Origin: Streptomyces xiamenensis
GTDB taxonomy: Bacteria; Actinomycetota; Actinomycetes; Streptomycetales; Streptomycetaceae
DNA: 64,000 nt
Reading direction: 5' to 3'
NCBI RefSeq assembly: GCF_000993785.3
Contig: NZ_CP009922.3
Location: 2,852,001 to 2,916,000, forward strand
The notes beneath the pieces are model-generated. The model did not search any database. It was not told the DNA's origin and worked only from the letters and a program-made list of their open reading frames with translations. A program made the translations under genes and the position numbers. Every line of letters begins with the position of its first letter. The stretch's first letter is position 1. This document shows positions 1 to 9,748 of the stretch, piece by piece.

Positions 1-86
1 GCCGAAGCGGAGGCGGGGGCGGAGCGGCAGCCGCGATCACCGATCCCGACTTTCGCCGCAAAGCCGGACTAATTACTCTCACTGCT

Positions 87-1715
87 ATGACACAGCAGGA
101 GGCACCCGCGCCACCGCTCAGCCCGGAGCTGGCCCGCCGGATGCCCCGGCTGCTCGCCGCCATGACCTCTCTGGGCGGCGATGTGGAGCTGCCCACCCTG
201 CTGGAGCGGATCGTGGGCACCGCCGCCGAACTGGCCGGCGCCCGGTACGCCGCGCTGGCCGTGCTGACCGACGACGGCGAACGCGTCGGCGAGTTCGTCA
301 CCCACGGCCGTGACCCCGGCATCCCCGGCCGCGACCAGCTCCTGTCCGAACTGCTGGAACGCGGCGGCCGGCCCCTGCAGCGCGCGGAGCCCGACGGCAA
401 CGCCCCCATGATCGGCGTCCCCATCCTGGTGCACGGGGCCGGCTTCGGCGGCCTCTATCTGGCGGACAAGCCCGGCGGGGAGCCGTTCACTCCCGAGGAC
501 CTCCAGATGCTCCGCATCCTGGCCACCGAGGCGGGCATCGCGGTCGGCAACGCCCGGCTGTACGAGGCGGTGCGCCAGCAGGCCCGCTGGATGGACGGCA
601 GCGTGGAACTGTCCGCCTCGCTGCTGGCCGAGGACGTGGACAACGCGCTCGCGGTCGTCGCCGAGCAGGCCAGACGGCTCGCCGACGCCGACGCGGGACT
701 GGTGCTGGTACCCACCGAAGAACCCGGGACGGTCCTGGAGGTGGTCGCCGCCAGCGCCTCACCCGGCGGCCCGCCGCTGATCGGCAGCGCGCTGCCCGTC
801 GACGCCGAGACCGTCGCCGGCCTGCTCTCCGGCGAACCCGTCTTCATCGACGACGCCGCCACCGACCCCCGGCTCACCGCCCCCCGCTTCGCAGAGCACT
901 TCGGCCCCTGCATGCTGCTGCCGCTCACCAGCGGCGACAAGACCCTGGGCGCCCTCGGCCTGCCCCGGGCCCCCGGCGCCGACGTCTACTCCGTACCCGA
1001 GCGGGCGATGGCCACCCAGTTCGCGCAGCAGGCGGCGCTCGCCCTGGTGCTGGCACAGGCCCGTTCGGACCGCGAGGCGCTGGCGGTGTACGAGGACCGC
1101 GACCGGATCGCCCGCGACCTGCACGATCTGGTGATCCAGCGGCTCTTCGCGGTCGGCATGCTGCTGGAGGGAGCCCGGCGCGCCGCACCCGAGGGGGCCT
1201 CCCAGGACACCGACGAACGGCTGGCCAAGGCGGTCTCGGAACTCGACGCGACCATCCAGGAGATCCGCACCACCATCTTCGCGCTCCAGCAGCACCCGGA
1301 CGAGGCGCACGCCGGACTGCGCACCCGGGTGCTGCGGGAGACCGGCACCGCCGCCCAGGGGCTGGGTTTCGCGCCGTCGGTGTCCTTCACCGGGCCGGTG
1401 GACACCCGGGTGGGGGAGGGCGTCGCGCAGAACCTGGTCGCCGCGCTGCGCGAGGCGCTGTCGAACGCGGCCCGGCACGCGCGGGCCGGCCGGGTGGAGG
1501 TGACGGTGGACGCCACCGTCACCCTGCCGGACGGCCGGGAGGCGGTCCGGCTGACGGTCGCGGACGACGGCGTCGGCCTCCCGCCCGAGGGCGCCCCCCG
1601 GTACAGCGGGCTGCGCAATCTGACCGACCGGGCCACCGCGCTGGGCGGCTCGGCCGACCTCGGCCCGGGCCTGTTCGACCGGGGCCTCGCCCTGGTGTGG
1701 CAGGTGCCGCTGTGA
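87..1715 (+). CDS. GAF-domain sensor histidine kinase
   Basis: Predicted cytoplasmic sensor kinase of 542 residues. Two GAF-like sensor regions lie at about residues 38-170 and 185-325. A HisKA_3 helix follows with the likely phospho-acceptor His346 (RDLHDLVIQRLF), then an HATPase_c domain with an N-box near residues 456-466 (EALSNAARHA) and a G-box near 493 (DDGVGLP). This order is that of DevS/DosS-type kinases. I see no membrane segment and no response-regulator gene beside it, so it looks like an orphan kinase; its signal and partner cannot be read from the sequence. The ATG has no strong Shine-Dalgarno sequence in front of it. Confidence 0.9.
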   Translation: MTQQEAPAPPLSPELARRMPRLLAAMTSLGGDVELPTLLERIVGTAAELAGARYAALAVLTDDGERVGEFVTHGRDPGIPGRDQLLSELLERGGRPLQRAEPDGNAPMIGVPILVHGAGFGGLYLADKPGGEPFTPEDLQMLRILATEAGIAVGNARLYEAVRQQARWMDGSVELSASLLAEDVDNALAVVAEQARRLADADAGLVLVPTEEPGTVLEVVAASASPGGPPLIGSALPVDAETVAGLLSGEPVFIDDAATDPRLTAPRFAEHFGPCMLLPLTSGDKTLGALGLPRAPGADVYSVPERAMATQFAQQAALALVLAQARSDREALAVYEDRDRIARDLHDLVIQRLFAVGMLLEGARRAAPEGASQDTDERLAKAVSELDATIQEIRTTIFALQQHPDEAHAGLRTRVLRETGTAAQGLGFAPSVSFTGPVDTRVGEGVAQNLVAALREALSNAARHARAGRVEVTVDATVTLPDGREAVRLTVADDGVGLPPEGAPRYSGLRNLTDRATALGGSADLGPGLFDRGLALVWQVPL

Positions 1716-1752
1716 GTGACAGCCGAGCACCCGTGCGGGTACGGTCGCGTCC

Positions 1753-2502
1753 ATGGTGAGCGGGCGCACAGTGGTGGTCAGCGGCGGCGGCACGGGCATC
1801 GGCCTGGCCACGGCGGAGGCGTTCGCACGCGGGGGCGACACCCCGGTACTGATCGGGCGCCGCGCGGACGTACTGGAACGGGCGGCGGAGCGGATCGACG
1901 GGGCGGTGCCGGTACCGGCCGACCTGACGGACCCGGAGCAGGTGGCGCGGGCCTCCGCGGTGATCGGGGAACGGTTCGGCACGGTGGACGTGCTGATCCA
2001 CAACGCGGGCGGGCTCGCCCCGGCTCCTCCCGGTGACGGGAGCGACCCGCTGGTGGCGGCGGCCCACGAGTGGACCGAGTCCTTCCGGATCAACACGCTG
2101 ACGGCGGTGCTGCTGACCGAGGCCCTGCGGGACCGGCTGGCCTCACCGGGCGGACGGGTGCTGTTCCTGTCCTCGATCGCCGCCCTGCGCGGCTCGGGGG
2201 CCGGCGGCTACGGCGGCAGCAAGGCGGCCCTGCACCCCTACGCCTTCGACCTGGCACGGCGGTTCGGACCGCGCGGCATCACGGTCAATGTGGTGGCGCC
2301 GGGGCTGATCGACGACACGGAGTTCTTCGGCGGCGGCCTGTCGGAGGAACGGCGCCGGGCACGGGTGGCCGAGACCCTCAACGGCCGGGCGGGCGAGCCC
2401 GGTGATGTGGCGCAGACCCTGCTCTGGCTGGCCTCGCACGCGGCCGGGCACATCACCGCCCAGGTCATTCAGGTCAACGGCGGTGCGGAGCGCGGTCGTT
2501 AG
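1753..2502 (+). CDS. SDR family oxidoreductase
   Basis: Short-chain dehydrogenase/reductase of 249 residues, the usual length for a classical SDR. The N-terminal nucleotide-binding motif is GGGTGIG, followed by an NAG motif (HNAGG) near residue 82. The catalytic Ser lies in FLSSIAAL and the YxxxK pair is Tyr153/Lys157 in GGYGGSK. The C-terminal part carries the GEPGDVAQTLLWLAS stretch typical of the family. Substrate is unknown. The gene starts 37 nt after the kinase gene and may share its transcript. Its stop codon overlaps the stop codon of the convergent methyltransferase gene. Confidence 0.9.
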   Translation: MVSGRTVVVSGGGTGIGLATAEAFARGGDTPVLIGRRADVLERAAERIDGAVPVPADLTDPEQVARASAVIGERFGTVDVLIHNAGGLAPAPPGDGSDPLVAAAHEWTESFRINTLTAVLLTEALRDRLASPGGRVLFLSSIAALRGSGAGGYGGSKAALHPYAFDLARRFGPRGITVNVVAPGLIDDTEFFGGGLSEERRRARVAETLNGRAGEPGDVAQTLLWLASHAAGHITAQVIQVNGGAERGR

Positions 2503-3299
2503 GGCTTGACCGCCAGGCCGGCGACCAGCAGCTGCTGCCAGACGGTCAGCGACGAGCGGTGCTCCAGCGCGGGCCGCCACTCGGCGGCGGGCCGGATGCC
2601 GGGCTCCAGGATGTCCAGGCCCTCGAACAGCGCGGCTATCTCCTCGTCCGTGCGCCAGCGGCCCCGGCCGAGCGAGCCCTGGAGCAGCCCTTCCAGCTTC
2701 GCCGACTCCGGGTCGCGGCGGCTGCGGAAGTGGCTGATGAAGAAGTGGCTGCCGGAGGGCACCGCCTCCCGCCAGAACCGCATGACGCCGTACGGGTCCT
2801 CGTCGTCGTTGAGGTGATGGAGCACGGCGGAGAGAATGACGCCGACCGGCCGGTCGAAATCTATGAGCCGCAGGAGGGCGGGGTCCTCCCTTATGGCGCG
2901 GGGACGGCGCAGGTCTGCCTGGATCACGACGGTGTGCTCGTTCTCCGCGAGCAGCGCCCGGCCGTGGGCGAGCACGATGGGGTCGTTGTCGACGTACACC
3001 ACGCGCGCCTCGGGGGCGTGCCGCTCGGCGACCTGGTGCACGTTGTCGGCGGTGGGCAGGCCGCTGCCGAAGTCGATGAACTGCCGGATCCGCGTCGTAG
3101 CGGCGATGTCCCCGACAGCCCGCACCAGTGCCTGCCGGTTGTCGATGGCGATCTGGACGGCGCCGGGCAGCTTCACGATGAACTCGTCGCCGAACTCCCG
3201 GTCCACGGCGTAGTTGTCCTTGCCGCCGATGAGGTAGTCGTAGGTCCGCGCGATGCTGGGCCGGCTCAGGTCGATCCCCGGGATGACCTCGTCGCTCAT
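2499..3299 (-). CDS. SAM-dependent methyltransferase, DUF574 family
   Basis: Protein of 266 residues of the S-adenosylmethionine-dependent methyltransferase family formerly called DUF574, which is greatly expanded in Streptomyces. The hallmark N-terminus PSIARTYDYLIGGKDNYAVD is present, and the SAM-binding region includes FIDFGSGLPT at about residue 75 and VYVDNDPIVLAH further on. Members are generally uncharacterised, so the substrate is not known. The ATG at 3299 is preceded by a GGAGGGG ribosome binding site. The 142-nt gap upstream (3300-3441) holds nothing I can name beyond its likely promoter. Confidence 0.88.
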   Translation of the reverse strand: MSDEVIPGIDLSRPSIARTYDYLIGGKDNYAVDREFGDEFIVKLPGAVQIAIDNRQALVRAVGDIAATTRIRQFIDFGSGLPTADNVHQVAERHAPEARVVYVDNDPIVLAHGRALLAENEHTVVIQADLRRPRAIREDPALLRLIDFDRPVGVILSAVLHHLNDDEDPYGVMRFWREAVPSGSHFFISHFRSRRDPESAKLEGLLQGSLGRGRWRTDEEIAALFEGLDILEPGIRPAAEWRPALEHRSSLTVWQQLLVAGLAVKP

Positions 3300-3441
3300 C
3301 GCAGTGCCCCTCCGCCGCCGTTGTGGTGAGTGACCGTCAGCTTAATGCTGAGCAGGCTGGGGCGGGAGGGGTGCGGTCACGGCCGGCGGGACCGTCCCGC
3401 GCGCCATCGGAGGATCTGCCGGTTCCCGGACATGCGGGTGG

Positions 3442-4143
3442 TCACCGGGCGGGGCGGGGCTGCGGGACGGCGTGCCGGGGCGGGTTGATCAGGGTGATCT
3501 GGCGCACCAGTTGGTGGAAGGCGACCAGCGCGGAGATCGGCGGCAGCCCGGCGACGGCCAGATCGGTGACCGTGTTGGGAGCCTGCTCGACGCAGAGATA
3601 GACGGCGAGACCGGAGAAGAAGATCACCACGGCCCAGGAGTGGGCGGCCCGGCGCTGGTGCAGGGCGGCCCGCACGATCGAGAGGGACGCGACCAGCCAC
3701 GGCCCGTAGATCAGCACCGGCCACCAGCCGGTGAGCCCGCTGGCGGCGGTCGGGGAGACCATCTCGCGCAGCGGCACGTACGAGATGAGACCGCCGAGAA
3801 TGCTGAGCATGGCGGCGATGACGGTGAGACAGGCGGCGATGAGGAGACTGCTCCAGCGCAGCCACTGCACCGGGCCGGGCCGGCTGGGCAGCGGAACGCG
3901 CCGCCGGGGCCGCCGGTGGCGGGCGCTGGGGTCGGCCGCGTCGGGTACGGGGGCGGCGTGCGCCGGTGCCGGGTGGCGGGGGGTCGGCTGGGGGGCGGCG
4001 GCTGCCTGGAGGAGCTGGGCGAGATCGCCGTCGAACTGCCAGTTCCCTTCGCCGTTCCGCAGCAGGTGCTGGGTGTCCTCCGCCTCGTACAGGACCGATC
4101 CGTAAGGGGGTTCGGGGTGGGCCGAGGGATTCTGTGGAGTCAT
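3442..4143 (-). CDS. DUF2637-like membrane protein (SpdB-like)
   Basis: Protein of about 233 residues. The N-terminal 90 residues are proline- and alanine-rich and probably cytosolic. Four hydrophobic segments follow (starting WLRWSSLLIAACLTV, GWWPVLIYGPWLV, SWAVVIFFSGLAV and AGLPPISALVAF). This resembles the DUF2637/SpdB-like membrane proteins common on Streptomyces chromosomes and plasmids. The ATG at 4143 (MTPQNPSAHPEPP) is preferred over an upstream start at 4230, because the extension is low in GC and unlike the rest of the protein. It is transcribed divergently from the Bro-N gene. Function is unknown. Confidence 0.7.
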   Translation of the reverse strand: MTPQNPSAHPEPPYGSVLYEAEDTQHLLRNGEGNWQFDGDLAQLLQAAAAPQPTPRHPAPAHAAPVPDAADPSARHRRPRRRVPLPSRPGPVQWLRWSSLLIAACLTVIAAMLSILGGLISYVPLREMVSPTAASGLTGWWPVLIYGPWLVASLSIVRAALHQRRAAHSWAVVIFFSGLAVYLCVEQAPNTVTDLAVAGLPPISALVAFHQLVRQITLINPPRHAVPQPRPAR

Positions 4144-4295
4144 ACTCCGCCAACGACACTGCATTTGGCCTCGATGCGTGGCATTGGAGTGAATGTCCAG
4201 TTTATTTATTAATGAAACGATGAATGCCATGGCTTATCTCGGAATTGCGGCTGAATATCCCACTCCCGGGTGAACTTCAGTTCGTTCGGAGCAAC
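4144..4295. promoter_or_regulatory. low-GC divergent promoter region
   Basis: This 152-nt gap between two divergent genes is much richer in A and T than its surroundings, with TTTATTTATTAATG at about 4201-4214. It must hold the promoters for the DUF2637-like gene and for the Bro-N gene. I could not fix convincing -35 and -10 boxes. Confidence 0.5.
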
Positions 4296-5252
4296 ATGGC
4301 GGAAAGGCACGCTTACCGTACAAACATGAATGATCAGCAGCGTCAGCCGGTCCCGCGCCACGACGCCATCGACATCGGCGACTTCGTCTTCGCGGCGACC
4401 GGCGCCCGCGTCCGGCGGCTGACCACCCCGGAGGGCGAGCACTGGTTCCCGGCGGCAGACGTGTGCCGGGAGCTGGGGTACACCACGACGCGCAAGGCCC
4501 TGAACGATCACGTTCCCGAGCGGTTCCGCCAGCCGCTGGAAACTGTGACTGGAGGTCACAGTTCTCGCAAAATCGCAGGTCAGAACTGGCGGAGGAATTT
4601 GCAGATGGTGAACCTCCAGGGGCTGTTGCTCCTGGTGACCGGCTGCACCAAGCCCGCCTGCGGGCCCTTCAAGGAGTGGATGCTCGACGTCATCGTCACC
4701 ATCCAGCGCGAGGGTTCCTACTCCCTGCCCGCCGCCGAGCTCCAGCCCGCCGCCCCCGGGGCCACCGTCGTGTACGCCGTGCCACCCCAGGTCGCCGACG
4801 CGATCGTGCGGCTGGAGGAGCGCGCCCTGCGCGATGACGCGGCGCTCGCCGCCCTGCAGCGCGAGGCGAACGCCGCACGGCGGGAGATGGCGGATGCCCT
4901 GCGGTCCGTCGCCGACGTGCTCGGCGGCATCCGTGACCGGCTCGGCCCCGCACCGGCACCGCGGGTGCCCCGGCAGCGTACGGCGCCCCACGCGCAGGGG
5001 CGGGGCGCCGAGGAACTGCTGGCCGGCTGGCGGGAGCGGCTCACGGTCACCGACGACGTGTGGGCCGTCGCCGTGCTGCTCGCCCCCGCCCTCGTCACCG
5101 ACGGCCAGGTCAACTGGTCCGTCGACGAGATCGCGGCCCGCACCGGCCTCAGCTCGGCCCGGGTGCACGACAGTCTGCGCTTTCTGCTCAGGCGGCACTG
5201 CATCCGCCAGATCGGCATTCTGCACAACGCACCCGTGTACGCGCTGCACTGA
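4296..5252 (+). CDS. Bro-N domain protein with C-terminal winged-helix-like region
   Basis: Protein of 318 residues. An N-terminal Bro-N-like region spans about residues 25-135, including EHWFPAADVCRELGY and GPFKEWMLDVIVTIQREGSY, both diagnostic for BRO family and phage antirepressor proteins. A middle helical region with many Ala/Arg/Glu residues may form a coiled coil. The last 80 residues look like a helix-turn-helix (VDEIAARTGLSSARVHDSLR). ATG 4296 is chosen because GGAG lies 4 nt upstream; ATG 4326 is an alternative. Bro-N proteins are often viral DNA-binding proteins, but no other phage gene is adjacent, so a domesticated regulator is likely. Role unknown. Confidence 0.75.
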   Translation: MAERHAYRTNMNDQQRQPVPRHDAIDIGDFVFAATGARVRRLTTPEGEHWFPAADVCRELGYTTTRKALNDHVPERFRQPLETVTGGHSSRKIAGQNWRRNLQMVNLQGLLLLVTGCTKPACGPFKEWMLDVIVTIQREGSYSLPAAELQPAAPGATVVYAVPPQVADAIVRLEERALRDDAALAALQREANAARREMADALRSVADVLGGIRDRLGPAPAPRVPRQRTAPHAQGRGAEELLAGWRERLTVTDDVWAVAVLLAPALVTDGQVNWSVDEIAARTGLSSARVHDSLRFLLRRHCIRQIGILHNAPVYALH

Positions 5253-5281
5253 CCGGCGCCGGCCGGAACGCGCCGTTGCCG

Positions 5282-7000
<1,719 letters not shown>

Positions 7001-7060
7001 CTAACGGTTCCCCGGCCCGGCTGAACAGTGCGCCCGGGATTCTCTTGCGATGATCGGCGC

Positions 7061-8332
7061 GTGACAGACACCCATGGACACAGCCACGGCCACAGCCACA
7101 GCCACGGGCCGCCGCCCCCGGTCTCGGCGCATCTGCGGCGGGTCATAGCGGCCGTCCTGATCCCGTTCGCGGTGGCGGTGGCGGGCGGTCTGCTCCTGCT
7201 GTGGCCCGGTGGCGCCCCCACCGCGGGCGACGAGCACACCGGCGTCGGCTTCGACCAGCAGTTCGAGGAGGCGAAGGTCACCGGCGTCGAGGAGCGGGAC
7301 TGCGCCCAGCTCGGGGTGCAGGTCCCGCGCGGTGTGGACGGCCCGTGCGCCCAGGCCACCATCGAGGTGACCACCGGTCCGCACACCGGCCGGACCTTCC
7401 AGGAGGTGGTGCCCCCGGACGCCACCCAGAAGTTCCACGCCGGGCAGAAGGTGATCGTGGCGTTCGCGCCCAACGCCCCCGAGGAACTCCAGTACAGCGT
7501 CTCCGACGTCGACCGGAAGTTCCCCATCCTCCTGCTGGCCGCTGTCTTCGCCGTCGCGGTCGTCCTGGTGGGGCGGATGCGCGGGCTGCTGGCCCTGATC
7601 GGCCTGGTGGTCAGCTTCGGGCTGCTGACGCTGTTCATCCTCCCGGCCATCCTGCACGGCTCGAACCCGCTGCTGGTGGCGGTGGTCGGCGGCAGCGCCA
7701 TCATGCTGGTGACGCTCTACCTGTGTCACGGCGTCAACGCCCGCACCTCGGTGGCGGTACTCGGCACGCTCATCTCGCTGGTGCTGATCGGCCTGCTGGG
7801 CTCGCTGTTCACCGCTTGGGCGCATCTGTCCGGCAACACCGACGACCAGACCGGCCTGATTCACGCCCTCTACCCCGGTATCGAGATCCGCGGGCTGCTG
7901 CTGGCCGGCATCCTCATCGGATCGCTGGGCGTCCTCGACGACGTCACCGTCACCCAGACCTCGGCGGTGTGGGAACTCAAGGCGGCCGAGCCGGACGCCG
8001 GCTGGCTCAAGCTCTACCGGGCGGGCATGCGCATCGGCCGCGACCACATCGCCTCGGTGGTCAACACCCTGGTGCTGGCGTACGCGGGAGCCGCGCTGCC
8101 CCTGCTGCTGCTGTTCACGGTGGCCAACGCGAGCGTGGGGACCGTGGCGTTCAGCGAGCTGGTGTCCGAGGAGATCGTACGGACCCTGGTCGGTTCGATC
8201 GGTCTGGTCGCCTCGGTACCCGTCACCACCGTGCTCGCGGCGCTGGTGGTGAGCGCCGACCGGCCCGCGGGGGACGGGCCGGGCGGCGGTACGGCTCCTA
8301 CCAACCGCCGCCGGAGGAGGAGGAAGAGGTGA
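7061..8332 (+). CDS. YibE/F family multi-pass membrane protein with His-rich N-terminus
   Basis: Membrane protein of about 423 residues of the YibE/F family, whose role is not established. The N-terminus is a His-rich stretch (THGHSHGHSHSHG) followed by a first membrane helix. A loop of about 110 residues outside the first helix comes next, then seven or so hydrophobic segments, ending in a basic tail (NRRRRRRKR). The GTG at 7061 is chosen because it begins exactly at the His-rich tail seen in related proteins; a GTG at 7028 is also open. The end overlaps the 3' end of the convergent DUF5326 gene by 35 nt. The His-rich tail may bind divalent metal, which is inference. Confidence 0.82.
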   Translation: MTDTHGHSHGHSHSHGPPPPVSAHLRRVIAAVLIPFAVAVAGGLLLLWPGGAPTAGDEHTGVGFDQQFEEAKVTGVEERDCAQLGVQVPRGVDGPCAQATIEVTTGPHTGRTFQEVVPPDATQKFHAGQKVIVAFAPNAPEELQYSVSDVDRKFPILLLAAVFAVAVVLVGRMRGLLALIGLVVSFGLLTLFILPAILHGSNPLLVAVVGGSAIMLVTLYLCHGVNARTSVAVLGTLISLVLIGLLGSLFTAWAHLSGNTDDQTGLIHALYPGIEIRGLLLAGILIGSLGVLDDVTVTQTSAVWELKAAEPDAGWLKLYRAGMRIGRDHIASVVNTLVLAYAGAALPLLLLFTVANASVGTVAFSELVSEEIVRTLVGSIGLVASVPVTTVLAALVVSADRPAGDGPGGGTAPTNRRRRRRKR

Positions 8333-8510
8333 ACTTCCGCACGATGAAGATCAGCAGCGCGATGAGTGCGGCGCAGACCAGGATCTTGAACATCAGACTC
8401 ATCAGCCACGTGAGCACCGAGGTGATCAGCCCGCCGAAGACCACCAGCACGATGGCGGGGATGGCGACCCAGCGCACCCACCACGGCAGTGACCTGAACA
8501 GTTCTTTCAT
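8298..8510 (-). CDS. DUF5326-like small membrane protein
   Basis: Small protein of 70 residues with two predicted membrane helices (VRWVAIPAIVLVVFGGLI and SLMFKILVCAALIALLIFIV) and a Ser/Gly-rich tail (SSSSSGGGW). It resembles the DUF5326 proteins of Streptomyces, which have no known function. The ATG at 8510 is preceded by GAGGAG, a strong ribosome binding site, and is preferred over an upstream start at 8543. The 3' end overlaps the end of the YibE/F gene on the other strand. Confidence 0.75.
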   Translation of the reverse strand: MKELFRSLPWWVRWVAIPAIVLVVFGGLITSVLTWLMSLMFKILVCAALIALLIFIVRKFTSSSSSGGGW

Positions 8511-8659
8511 GACGCACGGCTCCTCACATCCGCTCTCCGACATCCCCCGGCACCGTCATGTCGATGCTAAGCGGGCCCGTGGGCGGGCGGGAGGTCCCGC
8601 GGCCCCGGTCCTCCCCTGACCGTCCCCCGAGGGAACCCTGAGGTCCACGGGCCCGGAGG

Positions 8660-8977
8660 TCACCCTTCGGGCGGAGAGAAGATGACCATCACCCGCAGAT
8701 CTTCCGTGATGTGGTGGAACTTGCACGGGGTGTGCGCCGGTACGTAGACGATGCTGCCGCGCGCCACCCGGGTGGTCTCCCCGCCCACCGTGACCTCGGC
8801 ATGACCGCTCACCACGAAGTTCAGCACGTCCTGCCGCTGCGGCCCCTGCGAATCCGTGTCACCCACATTGAGCGCGTACAGCCCGGCCGACATGGTGCGC
8901 TCACGGAGAAACCGCAGGTAGGCGCCGTTGTGGGCGGTTCGCTCCGCCTCCAGCTGATCCAGCCGGAATTGCTTCAT
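8660..8977 (-). CDS. cupin domain protein
   Basis: Single-domain cupin of 105 residues. The central part (GPQRQDVLNFVVSGHAEVTV) and the segment RGSIVYVPAHTPCKFHHI match the two cupin motifs of a small beta-barrel protein. The first motif lacks the full set of His metal ligands, so metal binding is uncertain. The ATG at 8977 follows a GAGG sequence. It is divergent from the next membrane protein gene with only 51 nt between them. Substrate or ligand is unknown. Confidence 0.8.
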   Translation of the reverse strand: MKQFRLDQLEAERTAHNGAYLRFLRERTMSAGLYALNVGDTDSQGPQRQDVLNFVVSGHAEVTVGGETTRVARGSIVYVPAHTPCKFHHITEDLRVMVIFSPPEG

Positions 8978-9028
8978 CGCCTCGCACCCCTTGCCCGGCC
9001 CATGGCCCGGTCTGCAACGATCTCCTGC

Positions 9029-9400
9029 ATGAAGAGCATCCTGTTCAAGTTCATCGCCAACGCCTTGGCGCTCCTGGTGGCGGTATGGCTGGTCAGCGGC
9101 ATCACTCTCGGCGACGGGGAGACAACCACCGGTGGCAAGGCCCTCACCCTCGTCCTCGTCGCGCTGATCTTCGGCCTGGTCAACCTCGTCGTCAAGCCGA
9201 TCGTGAAGATCCTGGCCTTTCCGCTGCTCGTCGTCACCCTGGGCCTGTTCACCCTGGTGATCAACGCGCTGATGCTGATGCTGACCGGCTGGATCGCCGG
9301 GGATTCCTTCGAGGTCAACGGCTTCGGATCAGCCGTGCTCGGCGGTCTGATCATCTCCATCGTGTCGTGGGCCGTCAATCTCGTCCTGGACCGGGACTGA
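9029..9400 (+). CDS. phage-holin-4-like (PF04020 type) membrane protein
   Basis: Protein of 123 residues with four hydrophobic helices (ILFKFIANALALLVAVWLV, ALTLVLVALIFGLVNLVV, FPLLVVTLGLFTLVINALML, AVLGGLIISIVSWAVNLVL). The pattern and the VKPIVKIL motif fit the bacterial membrane family named phage holin family 4. Despite its name, the family is a common chromosomal one and is not evidence of a prophage. The ATG at 9029 places the first helix at the N-terminus. A strong hairpin follows the stop codon. Confidence 0.82.
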   Translation: MKSILFKFIANALALLVAVWLVSGITLGDGETTTGGKALTLVLVALIFGLVNLVVKPIVKILAFPLLVVTLGLFTLVINALMLMLTGWIAGDSFEVNGFGSAVLGGLIISIVSWAVNLVLDRD

Positions 9401-9412
9401 CGAACCGGCCAT

Positions 9413-9435
9413 GACCGCGCGCACCGCGCGCGGTC
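9413..9435 (+). terminator. hairpin terminator after the holin-like gene
   Basis: A perfect 10-bp stem, GACCGCGCGC with GCGCGCGGTC, encloses a 3-nt ACC loop 12 nt after the stop codon at 9400. There is no U-tract, as is usual for high-GC actinomycete terminators. Confidence 0.65.
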
Positions 9436-9748
9436 GCCCATCCGCTCCGTCCGCGCGGCGGCATCCGCCCCTCGCCGATGGCCGGGGCTTCCCGGGGCGG
9501 CCCGGGAACGGGCGCCGCGCGGAACGCCGGTGACGGAGGCGGGGGCGGATGCCGCCGCCCGGGCCTTCGGCACCGGCCGGTCCGAGGTCCTGGAAGCGCC
9601 CCGGAACCAGCCCTCGAACCGGTCCCCAACCGGTCCCCAACCAGGACCGCGGGCGACAGGGGGTGTACGAAGGCGCCACCCCCGTGCCCGCCGCGCCCCA
9701 CCCGCCGACCGAGGTCGGCACAGCACTCCACGGAAAGCAGCACCACCC
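9436..9748. other. non-coding stretch upstream of the PLP-lyase gene
   Basis: About 310 nt without a convincing gene. It contains a direct repeat of the 11-mer AACCGGTCCCC (9617-9627 and 9628-9638) and a short inverted repeat GCCGACC/GGTCGGC (9704-9719) close to the start of the next gene. A GTG at 9530 would extend the next protein in frame but the added residues are low-complexity. No known riboswitch could be recognised. Confidence 0.4.

Noticed and set aside
9029..9400. Holin-like gene plus Bro-N gene as parts of a prophage
   Set aside because: The holin-4 family is a normal chromosomal membrane family, the two genes are about 4 kb apart, and no structural, integrase or lysis genes are nearby.
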